DNA of 64,000 nucleotides, taken from positions 19,685 to 83,684 of the forward strand of contig NZ_BMMP01000022.1 of the NCBI RefSeq assembly GCF_014645895.1, written 5' to 3'. The position numbers and the translations under genes are program-made. This document shows, piece by piece, positions 32,197 through 40,346 of this stretch (within the stretch, counting starts at the first letter, position 1; the number at the start of each line of letters is the position of its first letter). A model generated the notes under the pieces. The model saw only the letters and a program-made list of their open reading frames with translations, was not told where the DNA came from and did no database searches. Source of the stretch: Streptomyces daqingensis. Lineage in GTDB: Bacteria > Actinomycetota > Actinomycetes > Streptomycetales > Streptomycetaceae.

Positions 32197-32619
32197 ATGC
32201 CGCGTAGGCGCCCCTCCGCCGTGCGCGGCGATCGTCCCGAACGTGTCCGCGGCCGTCGTCGCCAGCCGTCCGTCGACCGCCTCTCAGGATCGTGCGCAGC
32301 CGCGCTGCGCCGACTCGAACGGGTCCGCTTCTGCCCCGGGGCGACGGCCCGGGCGTTCCGGCACTGGCGAACTCTGGCCCACGGCCCACTCCGGCGAGTC
32401 GCAGACCCGTTTACGGCGACTCGCTGCGGAATCCCCGAATGCGGCTGCGATCCCGGCCTCGCCCGCGATCACCTCGAAGCAGTGCTTCACGCCCTGCCGA
32501 GGAAGAGCGCACGCGAACTGCGCGCGCTCGTGCGGCCTCTTGACGACAAGATCCTTACGAGAGCCAGGAACATTCAGTACGACAACCCGGACGTCCCTTG
32601 GTGGCGAGGGCAGGTCTGA
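32197..32619 (+). CDS. Conserved-looking hypothetical protein
   Basis: A 140-residue basic protein with a recognisable C-terminus of a Streptomyces hypothetical family (ARELRALVRPLDDKIL, ending NPDVPWWRGQV) and an RLERVRFCPGATARAFRHWRTL helix in the middle. The cysteine pair CGIPECGC in the middle could bind a metal. Function unknown. The ATG at 32197 overlaps a short upstream frame (32175-32207) that encodes MTDYRKGYAA; translation may be coupled to it, or the N-terminus may have been disrupted. Confidence 0.5.
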   Translation: MPRRRPSAVRGDRPERVRGRRRQPSVDRLSGSCAAALRRLERVRFCPGATARAFRHWRTLAHGPLRRVADPFTATRCGIPECGCDPGLARDHLEAVLHALPRKSARELRALVRPLDDKILTRARNIQYDNPDVPWWRGQV

Positions 32620-32671
32620 AGGGACTCGTGGCCCTGCACGTTCAACTCGGGTGTGCGGGGCCGGAGTCGAG

Positions 32672-33766
32672 TCAGCCCACCAGGTCGTCGCTGCGCCTGC
32701 GGCGACCCGTCAGTCCCTCCGTGCTGTGGTGCCTGAGGGGCGCGTGCGGGTCGCTGCCGGCGGGGGTGTGGTCGGTGTGCACGGTCGCGGCGGTCAGCCG
32801 GGGCACGGCGTGGATCAGGGCGTGTTCGGCCTCGACGGCCAGCCGGTGCGCGGTCACGACTGTCAGGTGCGGGTCGACGACGATGTCCGCCTCCGCGCGC
32901 AGGGCGTGACCTATCCAGCGCATCCGCACCTGGCCCACACCTCGCACGCCGTCGACGTCACGCAGGGCGTACTCGGCTCGCTCGACCAGGTGGGGGTCGA
33001 CAGAGTCCATCAGGCGCCGGTACACCTCTCGTGCCGCGTCCTTGAGGACGAACAGGATGGCGGCGGTGATGAGCAGGCCGATGACCGGGTCCGCGTACCG
33101 CCAGCCGAGGGCGGCGCCGCCGGCGCCGAGGAGGACGGCGAGGGACGTGAAACCGTCGGTGCGGGCATGCAGTCCATCGGCGACCAGGGCTGCTGAACCG
33201 ATCCGCCGCCCGGTGCGGATGCGGTAGCGGGCGACCCACTCGTTGCCCAGGAATCCCGTCAGGGCCGCGGCGGCGACTGCCCACAGGTGGGTGATGTCGC
33301 GGGGGTGGAGCAGCCGGTCCAGCGCTGCCCATGCGGCGAGGACCGCGGAGGCGGCGATGGTGGCGACGATGAGGATGCCGGCGAGGTCCTCGGCACGGCC
33401 GTAGCCGTAGGTGTAGCGGCTGTTGGCCGCTCGCCGCCCGAGCAGGAATGCGATGGCCAGCGGCACGGCGGTCAGCGCGTCCGCAGCGTTGTGGATCGTG
33501 TCGCCGAGCAGAGCGACCGAGCCTGACACGGCGACGATGACCGCTTGGATCACAGTGGTGAGGCCGAGGATGGCGACGGATATCCACAGCGTGCGCATCC
33601 CCTCGCGGGAGGTCTCCATCGCCGCGTCCACCTTGTCGGTGGACTCGTGACTGTGCGGCGTGAAGACGTGCGCCAGCCGATGCCGAAGTCTTGCTGTCCG
33701 GGACCCGTGTCCCTGCTTGTGATCGTCGTCGCGGTCAGTGATGTGGTCGTGCTGTATCCCCTCCAT
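32672..33766 (-). CDS. CDF-family zinc/divalent metal efflux transporter
   Basis: A 364-residue cation diffusion facilitator with a His/Asp-rich N-terminus, six membrane helices, and the two metal-site motifs HNAAD (GDTIHNAADALT) and HARTD (ADGLHARTDGFTS) in helices 2 and 5. The C-terminal cytoplasmic domain follows (RALRDVDGVRGVGQVRMRW, EADIVVDPHLTVV). It exports zinc or a related divalent ion by proton antiport. ATG 33766 is used; a GTG at 33784 would add six residues. A palindromic CsoR-like box lies upstream. Confidence 0.9.
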   Translation of the reverse strand: MEGIQHDHITDRDDDHKQGHGSRTARLRHRLAHVFTPHSHESTDKVDAAMETSREGMRTLWISVAILGLTTVIQAVIVAVSGSVALLGDTIHNAADALTAVPLAIAFLLGRRAANSRYTYGYGRAEDLAGILIVATIAASAVLAAWAALDRLLHPRDITHLWAVAAAALTGFLGNEWVARYRIRTGRRIGSAALVADGLHARTDGFTSLAVLLGAGGAALGWRYADPVIGLLITAAILFVLKDAAREVYRRLMDSVDPHLVERAEYALRDVDGVRGVGQVRMRWIGHALRAEADIVVDPHLTVVTAHRLAVEAEHALIHAVPRLTAATVHTDHTPAGSDPHAPLRHHSTEGLTGRRRRSDDLVG

Positions 33767-33846
33767 GACCGACCACCGTGGCACAAGGAACCCATTGCAG
33801 CCATAGCCGTCATACCTACTCTGACCAGCTGCGATTCATTCGCAAT

Positions 33847-33861
33847 TACCCTCAGGGGGTA
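33847..33861. promoter_or_regulatory. CsoR/RcnR-like operator before the CDF gene
   Basis: TACCC and GGGTA flank a 5-nt TCAGG core within TACCCTCAGGGGGTA. C/G-tract palindromes ended by TA and AT are typical of CsoR/RcnR-family metal sensors. It lies about 80 bp upstream of the CDF start. Confidence 0.45.
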
Positions 33862-34372
33862 TCAAACTTCTGACCGGGGACGGAGCGGCGGGCCGTACCC
33901 GGCGCCGGTCGCGGGCCGGTCATCGAGGACGCGTGCCCCGGCCGGCGTCAATCCCTCATGTGAGGCGGGCGTGGGCTTCGCTGAGGCGGTACGGGCCGGG
34001 TTCCGGCTCGGCAGCCCGCGGGACCCGGCCCATGGAGGGCCGCCACACCTGCAACTGGCCGCGCCCCTGGGCGTCTTGGGGCACCCCCGGCCGAGCAGGG
34101 CGGCTCGCGCGGAGGGCGTGGAGGGCGCAGACTGCGCGTTCGCCGGAGGCATGAGTGGCGGTTCGCCGTGACCGCCGACGAGGCCCTCCGCGGGTGCGCG
34201 GTCGTCTGTTTCCGCAGCCCGTGCGCGGTTCGGTCGGTGGGCGTATGCATCAGGCCGTTGTTCGGGGGTACCGGCGTGAGTGAACCCGGGTGTGCGGAAC
34301 CGCCGGACTGACTGCCGACGGTGCGTGCCGGGTAACGCGAACTCCGCCGGGCACCGAACGACTTGGGTACAC
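33862..34372. other. Non-coding region upstream of the EEP gene
   Basis: About 510 bp with a long but unbiased minus-strand frame (33862-34374) that I do not accept as a gene. The promoter of the following gene should lie near its right end. Confidence 0.45.
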
Positions 34373-35254
34373 ATGACCGATCAGCTTCGCGTGACGACGA
34401 TGAACGTCCTGGATCTTCGGCAAGCCGACGGAGCGCACCGGCGGGGTGTGATCCGGGAGGGCATCCGGGCGTTGCAGCCTGACCTCGTCGCCCTGCAGGA
34501 GGTGGGGAGCGAGGCCGGGATCGACGACGTGGAGGACCTGCTCGGAGGCGGCTGGCACATCGCCGCCCATCCGCGCTGGGGCGAGGACGGCGTCGGCGCC
34601 GCGCTGGCGAGCCGCTGGCCCGTGGGCGAAGTCCGCTCCGCCGATCTGAAGGTCACGGAGAGGACCAAGCAGACGCCCTGGTGCGGCGTGGTGGTCGCGG
34701 AGATCCACGCGCCCGAACCGCTGGGCACCTTCGTGGTCGCCCACCACAAGCCGAGCTGGCCCTACGGCTGCGAACGTGAACGCGAACTGCAGGCCGTGGA
34801 GTGCGCCCGGCTCGTCGAGGGCTTCGCCGGGGACGACCAGCACGTGGTACTGCTCGGCGACTTCGACGCAGAGCCGGATTCCGCGAGCATCAGGTTCTGG
34901 ACGGGCCGGCAGTCCCTGGAGGGCGTCAGCGTGGCCTACCGCGACGCGTGGGACGCGCTCTACCCGTCCGAGCCGGGGCACACGTTCTCGCCCCGGGACA
35001 ACGTCCTTGCCGCAGAAGGTTGTTCGGAGGAGGAACCGCCTCGCCGGATCGACTACGTGATGGTGCGCTGCGACCGCGACGGGCCGCCGAGGCTGCGCGT
35101 CACGGACTGCCGCAGAGTGCTCGTGGAGCCCGTCGCGGGCACGCAGGCCAGCGACCACTACGGCGTCTTCGCCGAGTTGACCCTGCCCCCGCGCACTCGA
35201 CGGTCCGGGTCCGCCGGCCACTCGCGCTCCGGGAGATCTGCCGGAGCGGCGTGA
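34373..35254 (+). CDS. Endonuclease/exonuclease/phosphatase-family protein
   Basis: A 293-residue cytoplasmic enzyme of the EEP superfamily: VTTMNVLDLRQ (Asn ligand), LVALQEVGSE (metal Glu), VVAHHKPSW, VVLLGDFDAEPDS (Asp and Asp/Asn), RRIDYVMVR and ASDHYGVFAEL (catalytic Asp-His). No signal peptide, unlike the sphingomyelinase-like EEP protein at 40347. It could cut DNA, RNA or a phosphorylated small molecule; the sequence does not decide. ATG 34373 starts at the domain boundary. Confidence 0.8.
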   Translation: MTDQLRVTTMNVLDLRQADGAHRRGVIREGIRALQPDLVALQEVGSEAGIDDVEDLLGGGWHIAAHPRWGEDGVGAALASRWPVGEVRSADLKVTERTKQTPWCGVVVAEIHAPEPLGTFVVAHHKPSWPYGCERERELQAVECARLVEGFAGDDQHVVLLGDFDAEPDSASIRFWTGRQSLEGVSVAYRDAWDALYPSEPGHTFSPRDNVLAAEGCSEEEPPRRIDYVMVRCDRDGPPRLRVTDCRRVLVEPVAGTQASDHYGVFAELTLPPRTRRSGSAGHSRSGRSAGAA

Positions 35255-35282
35255 GCCGGATTCCGCATCTGCCCCGCTGAAA

Positions 35283-35398
35283 CGTCCGGAAGCGGGCACC
35301 CGGAATGCAGTGCCCGGAGGCCGGAACTCGGAGGGACCGGACTCGGAGGCCGGACGCCGGAAGTCGGAGGCCGCCGGCCGGAAGCCGGAAGTTCCGGG
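35283..35398. repeat. CCGGA/GCCGGA dispersed short repeats
   Basis: About ten copies of CCGGA with GCCGGAAG and TCGGAGG variants occur at 8-17 bp spacing between the EEP gene and the WhiB-like gene. They are not coding and have no obvious fixed period. Confidence 0.5.
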
Positions 35399-35605
35399 TC
35401 ACGGACCTCAGTTCGGCCTCAGGTACGACCCGCCCCCTCCCGGGCCTCACGGTCTTGCGGCGCACGCGCCCGCACCGACCGTGCCCCTCAACGGGCCCGC
35501 CCGCGGGGCCATTCGCCGGGGCCCGGCCACGAGGCGGCCTCGGGGTCCGGGCCACGAGCCCCGTACGTGAAGAAGCAAAGCGAATCGACTGTAAGGAGAA
35601 GACCC

Positions 35606-35854
35606 GTGGACTGGATGCTGGACGCCGCCTGCCGTGACGAGGACCCCGAGCTGTTCTTCCCGATCGGCACCACCGGGCCGGCCGTTCTGCAGGCCGAGGA
35701 GGCGAAGGCGGTCTGCCGTCGCTGCCCGGTCATCGAGCAGTGCCTGGAAGCGGGTGCCGACCAGCACTACGGAGTGTGGGGCGGGCTCTCCGAGACCGAA
35801 CGGCAGGCCCTCAGGCGCCGCAACCGCAGGGCCGCTCGCCGGGTGAGCCAGTGA
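35606..35854 (+). CDS. WhiB-like iron-sulfur regulator, WblE type
   Basis: An 82-residue Wbl protein. The four cysteines of the 4Fe-4S cluster are present: one in DAACRDEDP, two in AVCRRCP and one in EQCLE. The GVWGGLSETERQALRRR signature and a basic tail follow. Residues FFPIGTTGP put it in the WblE branch. The usual WALESGQD segment between the last Cys and GVWGG is replaced by a shorter EAGADQHYG. Start GTG 35606 follows AAGGAGAAG; the frame from 35567 is open without support. Wbl proteins act with the principal sigma factor. Confidence 0.88.
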   Translation: MDWMLDAACRDEDPELFFPIGTTGPAVLQAEEAKAVCRRCPVIEQCLEAGADQHYGVWGGLSETERQALRRRNRRAARRVSQ

Positions 35855-36079
35855 CGCGCACCCCTCCGCCGGCGGCGCCCCGCAGAGCGAGGTCCGCTCC
35901 CGAGCAGGGCGCCGCCGGGCGGACGCGCGTCGGCTGACGGACGGAGGCGCTTCGCCGGCGGGCGCCCGTCGCCGGGCGGACGGCGAGGGACGCTCCAGCG
36001 CCCCGTCCCCGAAGGGGCCGCGCTCGGCGAGGCGGAGGACGCGGAGGACGCGAAGGAACAAGCCTTTACCAACGCGTAA

Positions 36080-36105
36080 CTTACCGCAGGGTTACTTGCG
36101 GTAAG
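36080..36105. promoter_or_regulatory. Candidate operator at the lipase promoter
   Basis: CTTACCGCA and TGCGGTAAG form a perfect 9-bp inverted repeat with an 8-nt spacer, ending 53 bp before the lipase ATG. The regulator is unknown. Confidence 0.55.
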
Positions 36106-36157
36106 GGCTCGCTGCTAGCTTGCGCGCATCCCACCGGAGCGCAGCGAGGAGTGAGCG

Positions 36158-37588
36158 ATGAGCCCCGAGAGCACCCGTTCGTGTTCCGTCCGCGGCACCG
36201 CGCGTCCGGGGGCCCGCGGGGGCTCCGGCCCCGGCCGTCTCCCCCGTGTACGCCGGCGCGCAGGCGGTGTACGGGTCTGGGGACTCGCCGTCGCCGCGGC
36301 GGCCTGTGCGTCTCTCTGCGCCGTGCCCGCCTCCGCCGCCGAGGGATCCGAGTCCGTCGTCTCCCGGGGAGTGACCATCCCCGAGTTCTACAACCCGCCT
36401 TCCGAACTCCCGGACCGCAACGGCGAGTTGTTCCGCCACGAGCCGCTGCCGCTCGGACTCTCCCTGCCCGGTCTGGACGGCCGCCCGATGCCAGGGACGG
36501 CGACCCGGCTGATGTACAAGTCCACGGATTCCGACGGGAGTCCGGTCGCGGTGAGCGGCGCGTACATCGAGCCGTCGGCCGAGTGGAAGGGCGACGGTCC
36601 GCGGCCGCTCGTGGCTCTGGCGTCGGGCACCATGGGGCAGGGAGACCAGTGCGCGCCCTCGCTGGCGCTGCAGCATCCGCTGACCCTGAACGGCCAGACC
36701 GTCTCCGTCGCGTACGAGGACCTGGCGATCTACCGGCTCCTCTCCAAGGGCGCGGCGGTCGTGGTGACCGACTACGCCGGGCTCGGCGCGACCGACCGGC
36801 TCCACACGTACGTCAACCGCGTCGACCAGGCACACGCTCTGCTCGACGCCGCACGCGCCGCACGCTCGGTGCCCGGAGCGTCGGTCACGCCCGGGTCGCG
36901 CGTCGGGCTGTACGGGTACAGCCAGGGCGGCGGAGCGAGCGCCGCGGCGGCGGAACTCCAGCCCGCTTACGCCCCCGAGATCGAGCTGGCGGGAACCTAC
37001 TCGGGTGCGCCGCCGGCCGACCTGACCGAGGTCATGAAGGGCATCGACGGCAGCGCCCTGGCGGGAGCGCTGGGCTGGTCGGTCAACGGCTTCGCCCAGT
37101 CCGACGCCGACGTGCGCGACATCGTCGACGCCAACGTCAACGCCACCGGCCGCGACGCGCTGAGGGACATCTCCACCATGTGCGTCGGCGACGCGATCTT
37201 CCGCTACGGCTTCACGCAGAGCGGCAAGTGGACGGAGAGCGGCAAGTCCCTCGGCGAGATCATCGCCGCCGAGCCGGAGGCGCGTGCCGTCCTCGACGAC
37301 CAGCGCGTCGGCGACCGCAGGCCCGCGGGTCCCGTGCGGGTGGCGACCGGCGTCCAGGACGACATCGTCCCCCACGAGCAGGCCCGCCGGCTGGCCGTGG
37401 ACTGGTGCCGCCAGGGCGCGAACGTCACGTACGAGGGGATCGAGCTGCCGAATCTCGGCGACAAGCTCCTCACCAACCACCTCGTCCCCCTCATCACGGA
37501 CCAGGGCAAGGCCGTCTCGTGGCTGACCGACCGCCTCTCGGGCGACGCGGCGGCCTCCGGCTGCGCGACCCTGCCCGGCAGGCGGTGA
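36158..37588 (+). CDS. Secreted lipase, alpha/beta-hydrolase (LIP family)
   Basis: A 476-residue exported protein with a long basic signal peptide (LAVAAAACASLCAVPASAAEG) and an alpha/beta-hydrolase fold of the secretory lipase type. The nucleophile lies in GYSQGGG (GxSxG), the acid in GVQDDIVP and the base in LTNHLVPL. Cys pairs (QCAP, WCRQ, GCATLPG) suggest disulfides. Such enzymes release fatty acids from triacylglycerols or esters outside the cell. ATG 36158 follows GAGGAG. A strong palindrome precedes the gene. Confidence 0.85.
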   Translation: MSPESTRSCSVRGTARPGARGGSGPGRLPRVRRRAGGVRVWGLAVAAAACASLCAVPASAAEGSESVVSRGVTIPEFYNPPSELPDRNGELFRHEPLPLGLSLPGLDGRPMPGTATRLMYKSTDSDGSPVAVSGAYIEPSAEWKGDGPRPLVALASGTMGQGDQCAPSLALQHPLTLNGQTVSVAYEDLAIYRLLSKGAAVVVTDYAGLGATDRLHTYVNRVDQAHALLDAARAARSVPGASVTPGSRVGLYGYSQGGGASAAAAELQPAYAPEIELAGTYSGAPPADLTEVMKGIDGSALAGALGWSVNGFAQSDADVRDIVDANVNATGRDALRDISTMCVGDAIFRYGFTQSGKWTESGKSLGEIIAAEPEARAVLDDQRVGDRRPAGPVRVATGVQDDIVPHEQARRLAVDWCRQGANVTYEGIELPNLGDKLLTNHLVPLITDQGKAVSWLTDRLSGDAAASGCATLPGRR

Positions 37589-37863
37589 CCGGCTCCGGCG
37601 GCAGTGACCCGGCCCGGTGCGCGGCACCCGCGCCCGTCTCCCGAGCTGCATCCGACGTGCGGGATACGAGGTTCCGCAGACGTGCCGCATGCGGCGCAGG
37701 ACCGGGCGACAGGCCGCGCTGCTGATCACCCTCTGGTCAACTGACCATGCGCACAGGACACTTGGGCGTCCTTCCGGCGCGCCGGACGTCACCGGGGACG
37801 AACTCCGGTACGTCCGCCGCGGTACGTCCGCCGCGCCGGGTTCCGTGACCCTGAGAGGAACCG

Positions 37864-38253
37864 ATGAAGCTCAGACGTCCCAGATCCGTGGCGAGGGCGG
37901 CCTCGGCCGCGGCGACCGCCGTGCTGGCCCTCACGATCGGCGCGGCCGGCGCCGGCACCGCGCACGCGCAGGAGGCACCGGCCGGCGAGGCCGCGAACCC
38001 CTGCCACTACTCGACCGCGACACCCGCCCTCCAGCTGGGAGACACCGGCCCCGCCGTCAAGCAGGCGCAGTGCTACCTGCTGCACACCTTGATCATCGAC
38101 GACATCATCGAGGTCAGCGGCACCTTCGACCAGAAGACCGAGATCCGCGTCGGTCAGTTCCAGCGCTGCGCCGGCCTCCCGTCGAACGGAGTCGTGGGGG
38201 CGACGACGTGGTCCGCGATGGAGCGGTTCGTCAACAGCGGCCGCGTCTGCTGA
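37864..38253 (+). CDS. Secreted peptidoglycan-binding-domain protein
   Basis: A 129-residue exported protein: signal peptide ending AGTAHAQEA, then one PG_binding_1-type domain (LQLGDTGPAVKQAQCYL, FDQKTEIRVGQFQRCAGL, NGVVGATTWSAMERF). Four cysteines lie in the mature part (NPCHYS, QCYL, QRCAG, RVC) and probably form two disulfides. It has no catalytic domain, so it may be a wall-bound or free binding protein. ATG follows GAGAGGAA. Confidence 0.85.
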   Translation: MKLRRPRSVARAASAAATAVLALTIGAAGAGTAHAQEAPAGEAANPCHYSTATPALQLGDTGPAVKQAQCYLLHTLIIDDIIEVSGTFDQKTEIRVGQFQRCAGLPSNGVVGATTWSAMERFVNSGRVC

Positions 38254-38402
38254 GACCGCCGGTGAGCAAGGGTCGCGCGGGCCCGTCACGTGAGGGAGAC
38301 CGTGGCTGTACGCGGGCTCCATGAGTCGGGCCCCATGAGCCGGCCCGGGCGGTACGCGGGCCACGTGCGCCCCGGGCCGTGCGCGACCGGCGCCGTGAGT
38401 GA

Positions 38403-38447
38403 GGCCTGAGCGATACGCGGGCACCGCAGCCGCGCATCGCTCAGGCC
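38403..38447. terminator. Bidirectional terminator 1
   Basis: GGCCTGAGCGAT (38403-38414) and ATCGCTCAGGCC (38436-38447) form a 12-bp stem that continues inside with near-complementary ACGCGG/CCGCGC. It lies between convergent genes. Confidence 0.7.
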
Positions 38448-38452
38448 GTGAC

Positions 38453-38492
38453 CGGCCGGCCGGGTGCTGGGACGGCAAGACCCGGCCGGCCG
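38453..38492. terminator. Bidirectional terminator 2
   Basis: CGGCCGGCCGGGT (38453-38465) and ACCCGGCCGGCCG (38480-38492) form a perfect 13-bp stem next to the stop of the FG-GAP gene. Confidence 0.7.
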
Positions 38493-38498
38493 AGCTCG

Positions 38499-40019
38499 TC
38501 AGTCCGGCGGGTAGAGGTACGTGCCGTTCTCGTTGGCGAAGCCGGACCCGAACCGGGCGCCCGGAGCGGGCAGTTGCAGGTCGACGGGGTTGAAGGCGAG
38601 CGAACCCGCCGCGGTCAGGCCGGAAGTGGTCCCGCGCAGCGACCAGACGGCGCCGGTGCCGTTCTCCTCCGGCGCGGCGACGGCGAGTTCGTCCCGCGAG
38701 TCGCCGTCGACGTCGAGCAGGTGCACGGCACCCCCGAACCGGTCGCCGGCCTCCGCGACGCCGGGGATCTTCGACGTGTCCTGGTGGAAGGCCTGCGCGC
38801 CGGTGCCGCTCAGCCCGCCGGAGCGGCCCTTGAGCAGCACCACCGCGCCCGCCGCGGGCTTCGTCCCGAGGGCTTCGAAGGGCACCCCCACCGCCAGGTC
38901 GGCGTAGCCGTCGCCGGTGACGTCCCCCGCGTCGAGCCGGGCGCCGAACTGGTCGCCCTTCTCGCTGACTCCGGGAACGCCGGACGTGTTCTGCGTGATC
39001 GTCTTGACGCGCGTGGTGCTCGGCCCGCTGGACGTCCCGTAGTAGACCTTCACCGTGCCGGCGTCGTAGGGAAGGTTCTCGGTGATCCCGCCGGGGACGG
39101 TACGGGTCGCGAGGTCGCCCTTGCCGTCCTTGTCGAAGTCGCCGACGACCGCCGTGTCGGCGGAGTCCAGCGGAGCCGGGTCCGTGGACAGGCCCGAGGC
39201 GGTGCCGCGCCAGAACTTGCCGCCCTCGGCGTGGTTCTGCCAGGAGTAGAACGTGGCGAGGTCGTCGATCCCGTCGCCCGTCATGTCGCCGGCGGCCACG
39301 GACGAGATCGAGTTGTCGGTGCTGTGCATGTCGATCCGCTGCTCGTCCGCGGGCTCGCCGGAGCGGGTGAACGGGCCGGTCAGCAGGGAGCGGAACTCCC
39401 AGTCGTCGCCGTGGCGCATGACGAGGTCCGCCTCGCCGTCGCCGTCGAAGTCGCCCGCCGCGAGGTCGTCGCCGACCTCCCAGCCGCTCGTCCCGTCCGG
39501 CGCCTCGATCGTCGTGGCGCCCTGCCCGGTGAGACCGCCGGCGCGCCCCCACAGGACGGTCACGGTGCCGTAGCTGCTGGTCGCGGCGACCGACTCGCCG
39601 GAGCTGCGCACCGCGAGGTCGGTGAGGCCGTCGCCGTCGAGGTCGCGGGCGACGATCTTCTGGCCGAAGCGGTCGTCGCTCTCCGCCGTGCCGGGGACCC
39701 CCGCGGTGTTCTGGCTGACGAGCGTGGCCGACGAGGGGTCCAGCCCCTTCGCCGTGCCGTACGTGACGACGATGTAGCCCGCCCTGGCCTGCCCGGAGAC
39801 GGTCGCCTCGGAGGCGGCCGTGGCGACGTCCTGGTGGCCGTCTCCGTCGAAGTCCTCCCGCACGGACTTCGCGGAGGGGGCTTCAGCCGCGGCGGTCACG
39901 GTTCCGGCCCCCTCCGCGGACGCTGCGGCGGCGGACGCCGTACCCGCACCGGAGACGGCCGCCCCCGCGAGAGCGACCCCCGCTCCCACCACGGCCGCAC
40001 AAAGCCGTCGAACGCGCAT
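38499..40019 (-). CDS. Secreted FG-GAP / VCBS repeat protein
   Basis: A 506-residue exported protein: signal peptide (LCAAVVGAGVALAGAAVSGAGTASA) and at least seven FG-GAP-type repeats with calcium-binding D-x-D-x-D-G turns (DFDGDGHQD, DLDGDGLTD, DFDGDGEAD, DMTGDGIDD, DFDKDGKGD, DVTGDGYAD, DVDGDSRDE). The repeats should fold as one integrin-like beta-propeller. Homologues in Streptomyces are surface or extracellular proteins of unknown partner. ATG 40019 follows GGAGGAG. Two terminators separate it from the convergent PG-binding gene. Confidence 0.88.
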   Translation of the reverse strand: MRVRRLCAAVVGAGVALAGAAVSGAGTASAAAASAEGAGTVTAAAEAPSAKSVREDFDGDGHQDVATAASEATVSGQARAGYIVVTYGTAKGLDPSSATLVSQNTAGVPGTAESDDRFGQKIVARDLDGDGLTDLAVRSSGESVAATSSYGTVTVLWGRAGGLTGQGATTIEAPDGTSGWEVGDDLAAGDFDGDGEADLVMRHGDDWEFRSLLTGPFTRSGEPADEQRIDMHSTDNSISSVAAGDMTGDGIDDLATFYSWQNHAEGGKFWRGTASGLSTDPAPLDSADTAVVGDFDKDGKGDLATRTVPGGITENLPYDAGTVKVYYGTSSGPSTTRVKTITQNTSGVPGVSEKGDQFGARLDAGDVTGDGYADLAVGVPFEALGTKPAAGAVVLLKGRSGGLSGTGAQAFHQDTSKIPGVAEAGDRFGGAVHLLDVDGDSRDELAVAAPEENGTGAVWSLRGTTSGLTAAGSLAFNPVDLQLPAPGARFGSGFANENGTYLYPPD

Positions 40020-40276
40020 AACTCCTCCAAGTCCCCCCGATATGGCGGTTCGGAGGTGAGACACGCGTAGCCCGCGAATAGTTGTGCGGATCATCCATCA
40101 ACTTGCGAATCGTTCCCGTCCGTTGACCACTACGGCCCCGCCCCTTGCCCACGCCGTCCCGTCCGTCGTGCGCAGCGGCCGCAACGGCCGTGGGGAAGCG
40201 GGCAGATGGGGCCCGGGACGGCTTCTGCGGTCCGGGGCGGGGAGACACAGCGGAAGCCGGAAGATGACGTCGTACC

Positions 40277-40294
40277 GGTTACCTCCTGGTAACC
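40277..40294. promoter_or_regulatory. Candidate operator before the sphingomyelinase gene
   Basis: GGTTACC and GGTAACC form a perfect 7-bp inverted repeat with a 4-nt TCCT spacer, 52 bp before the ATG. It may be a repressor or PhoP-type site; the regulator is not known. Confidence 0.45.
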
Positions 40295-40346
40295 GATCTG
40301 CTTACATGGCGAAACGACCGATCCCCCACCCCCCACGGGAGACGAC

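Noticed and set aside
33862..34374. 170-codon minus-strand frame between the CDF and EEP genes
   Set aside because: Pro/Ala/Arg-rich without domain and without RBS; judged non-coding.
38448..40070. 540-codon plus-strand frame over the FG-GAP gene
   Set aside because: No domain or signal peptide; the minus-strand protein has seven FG-GAP repeats and a good RBS.
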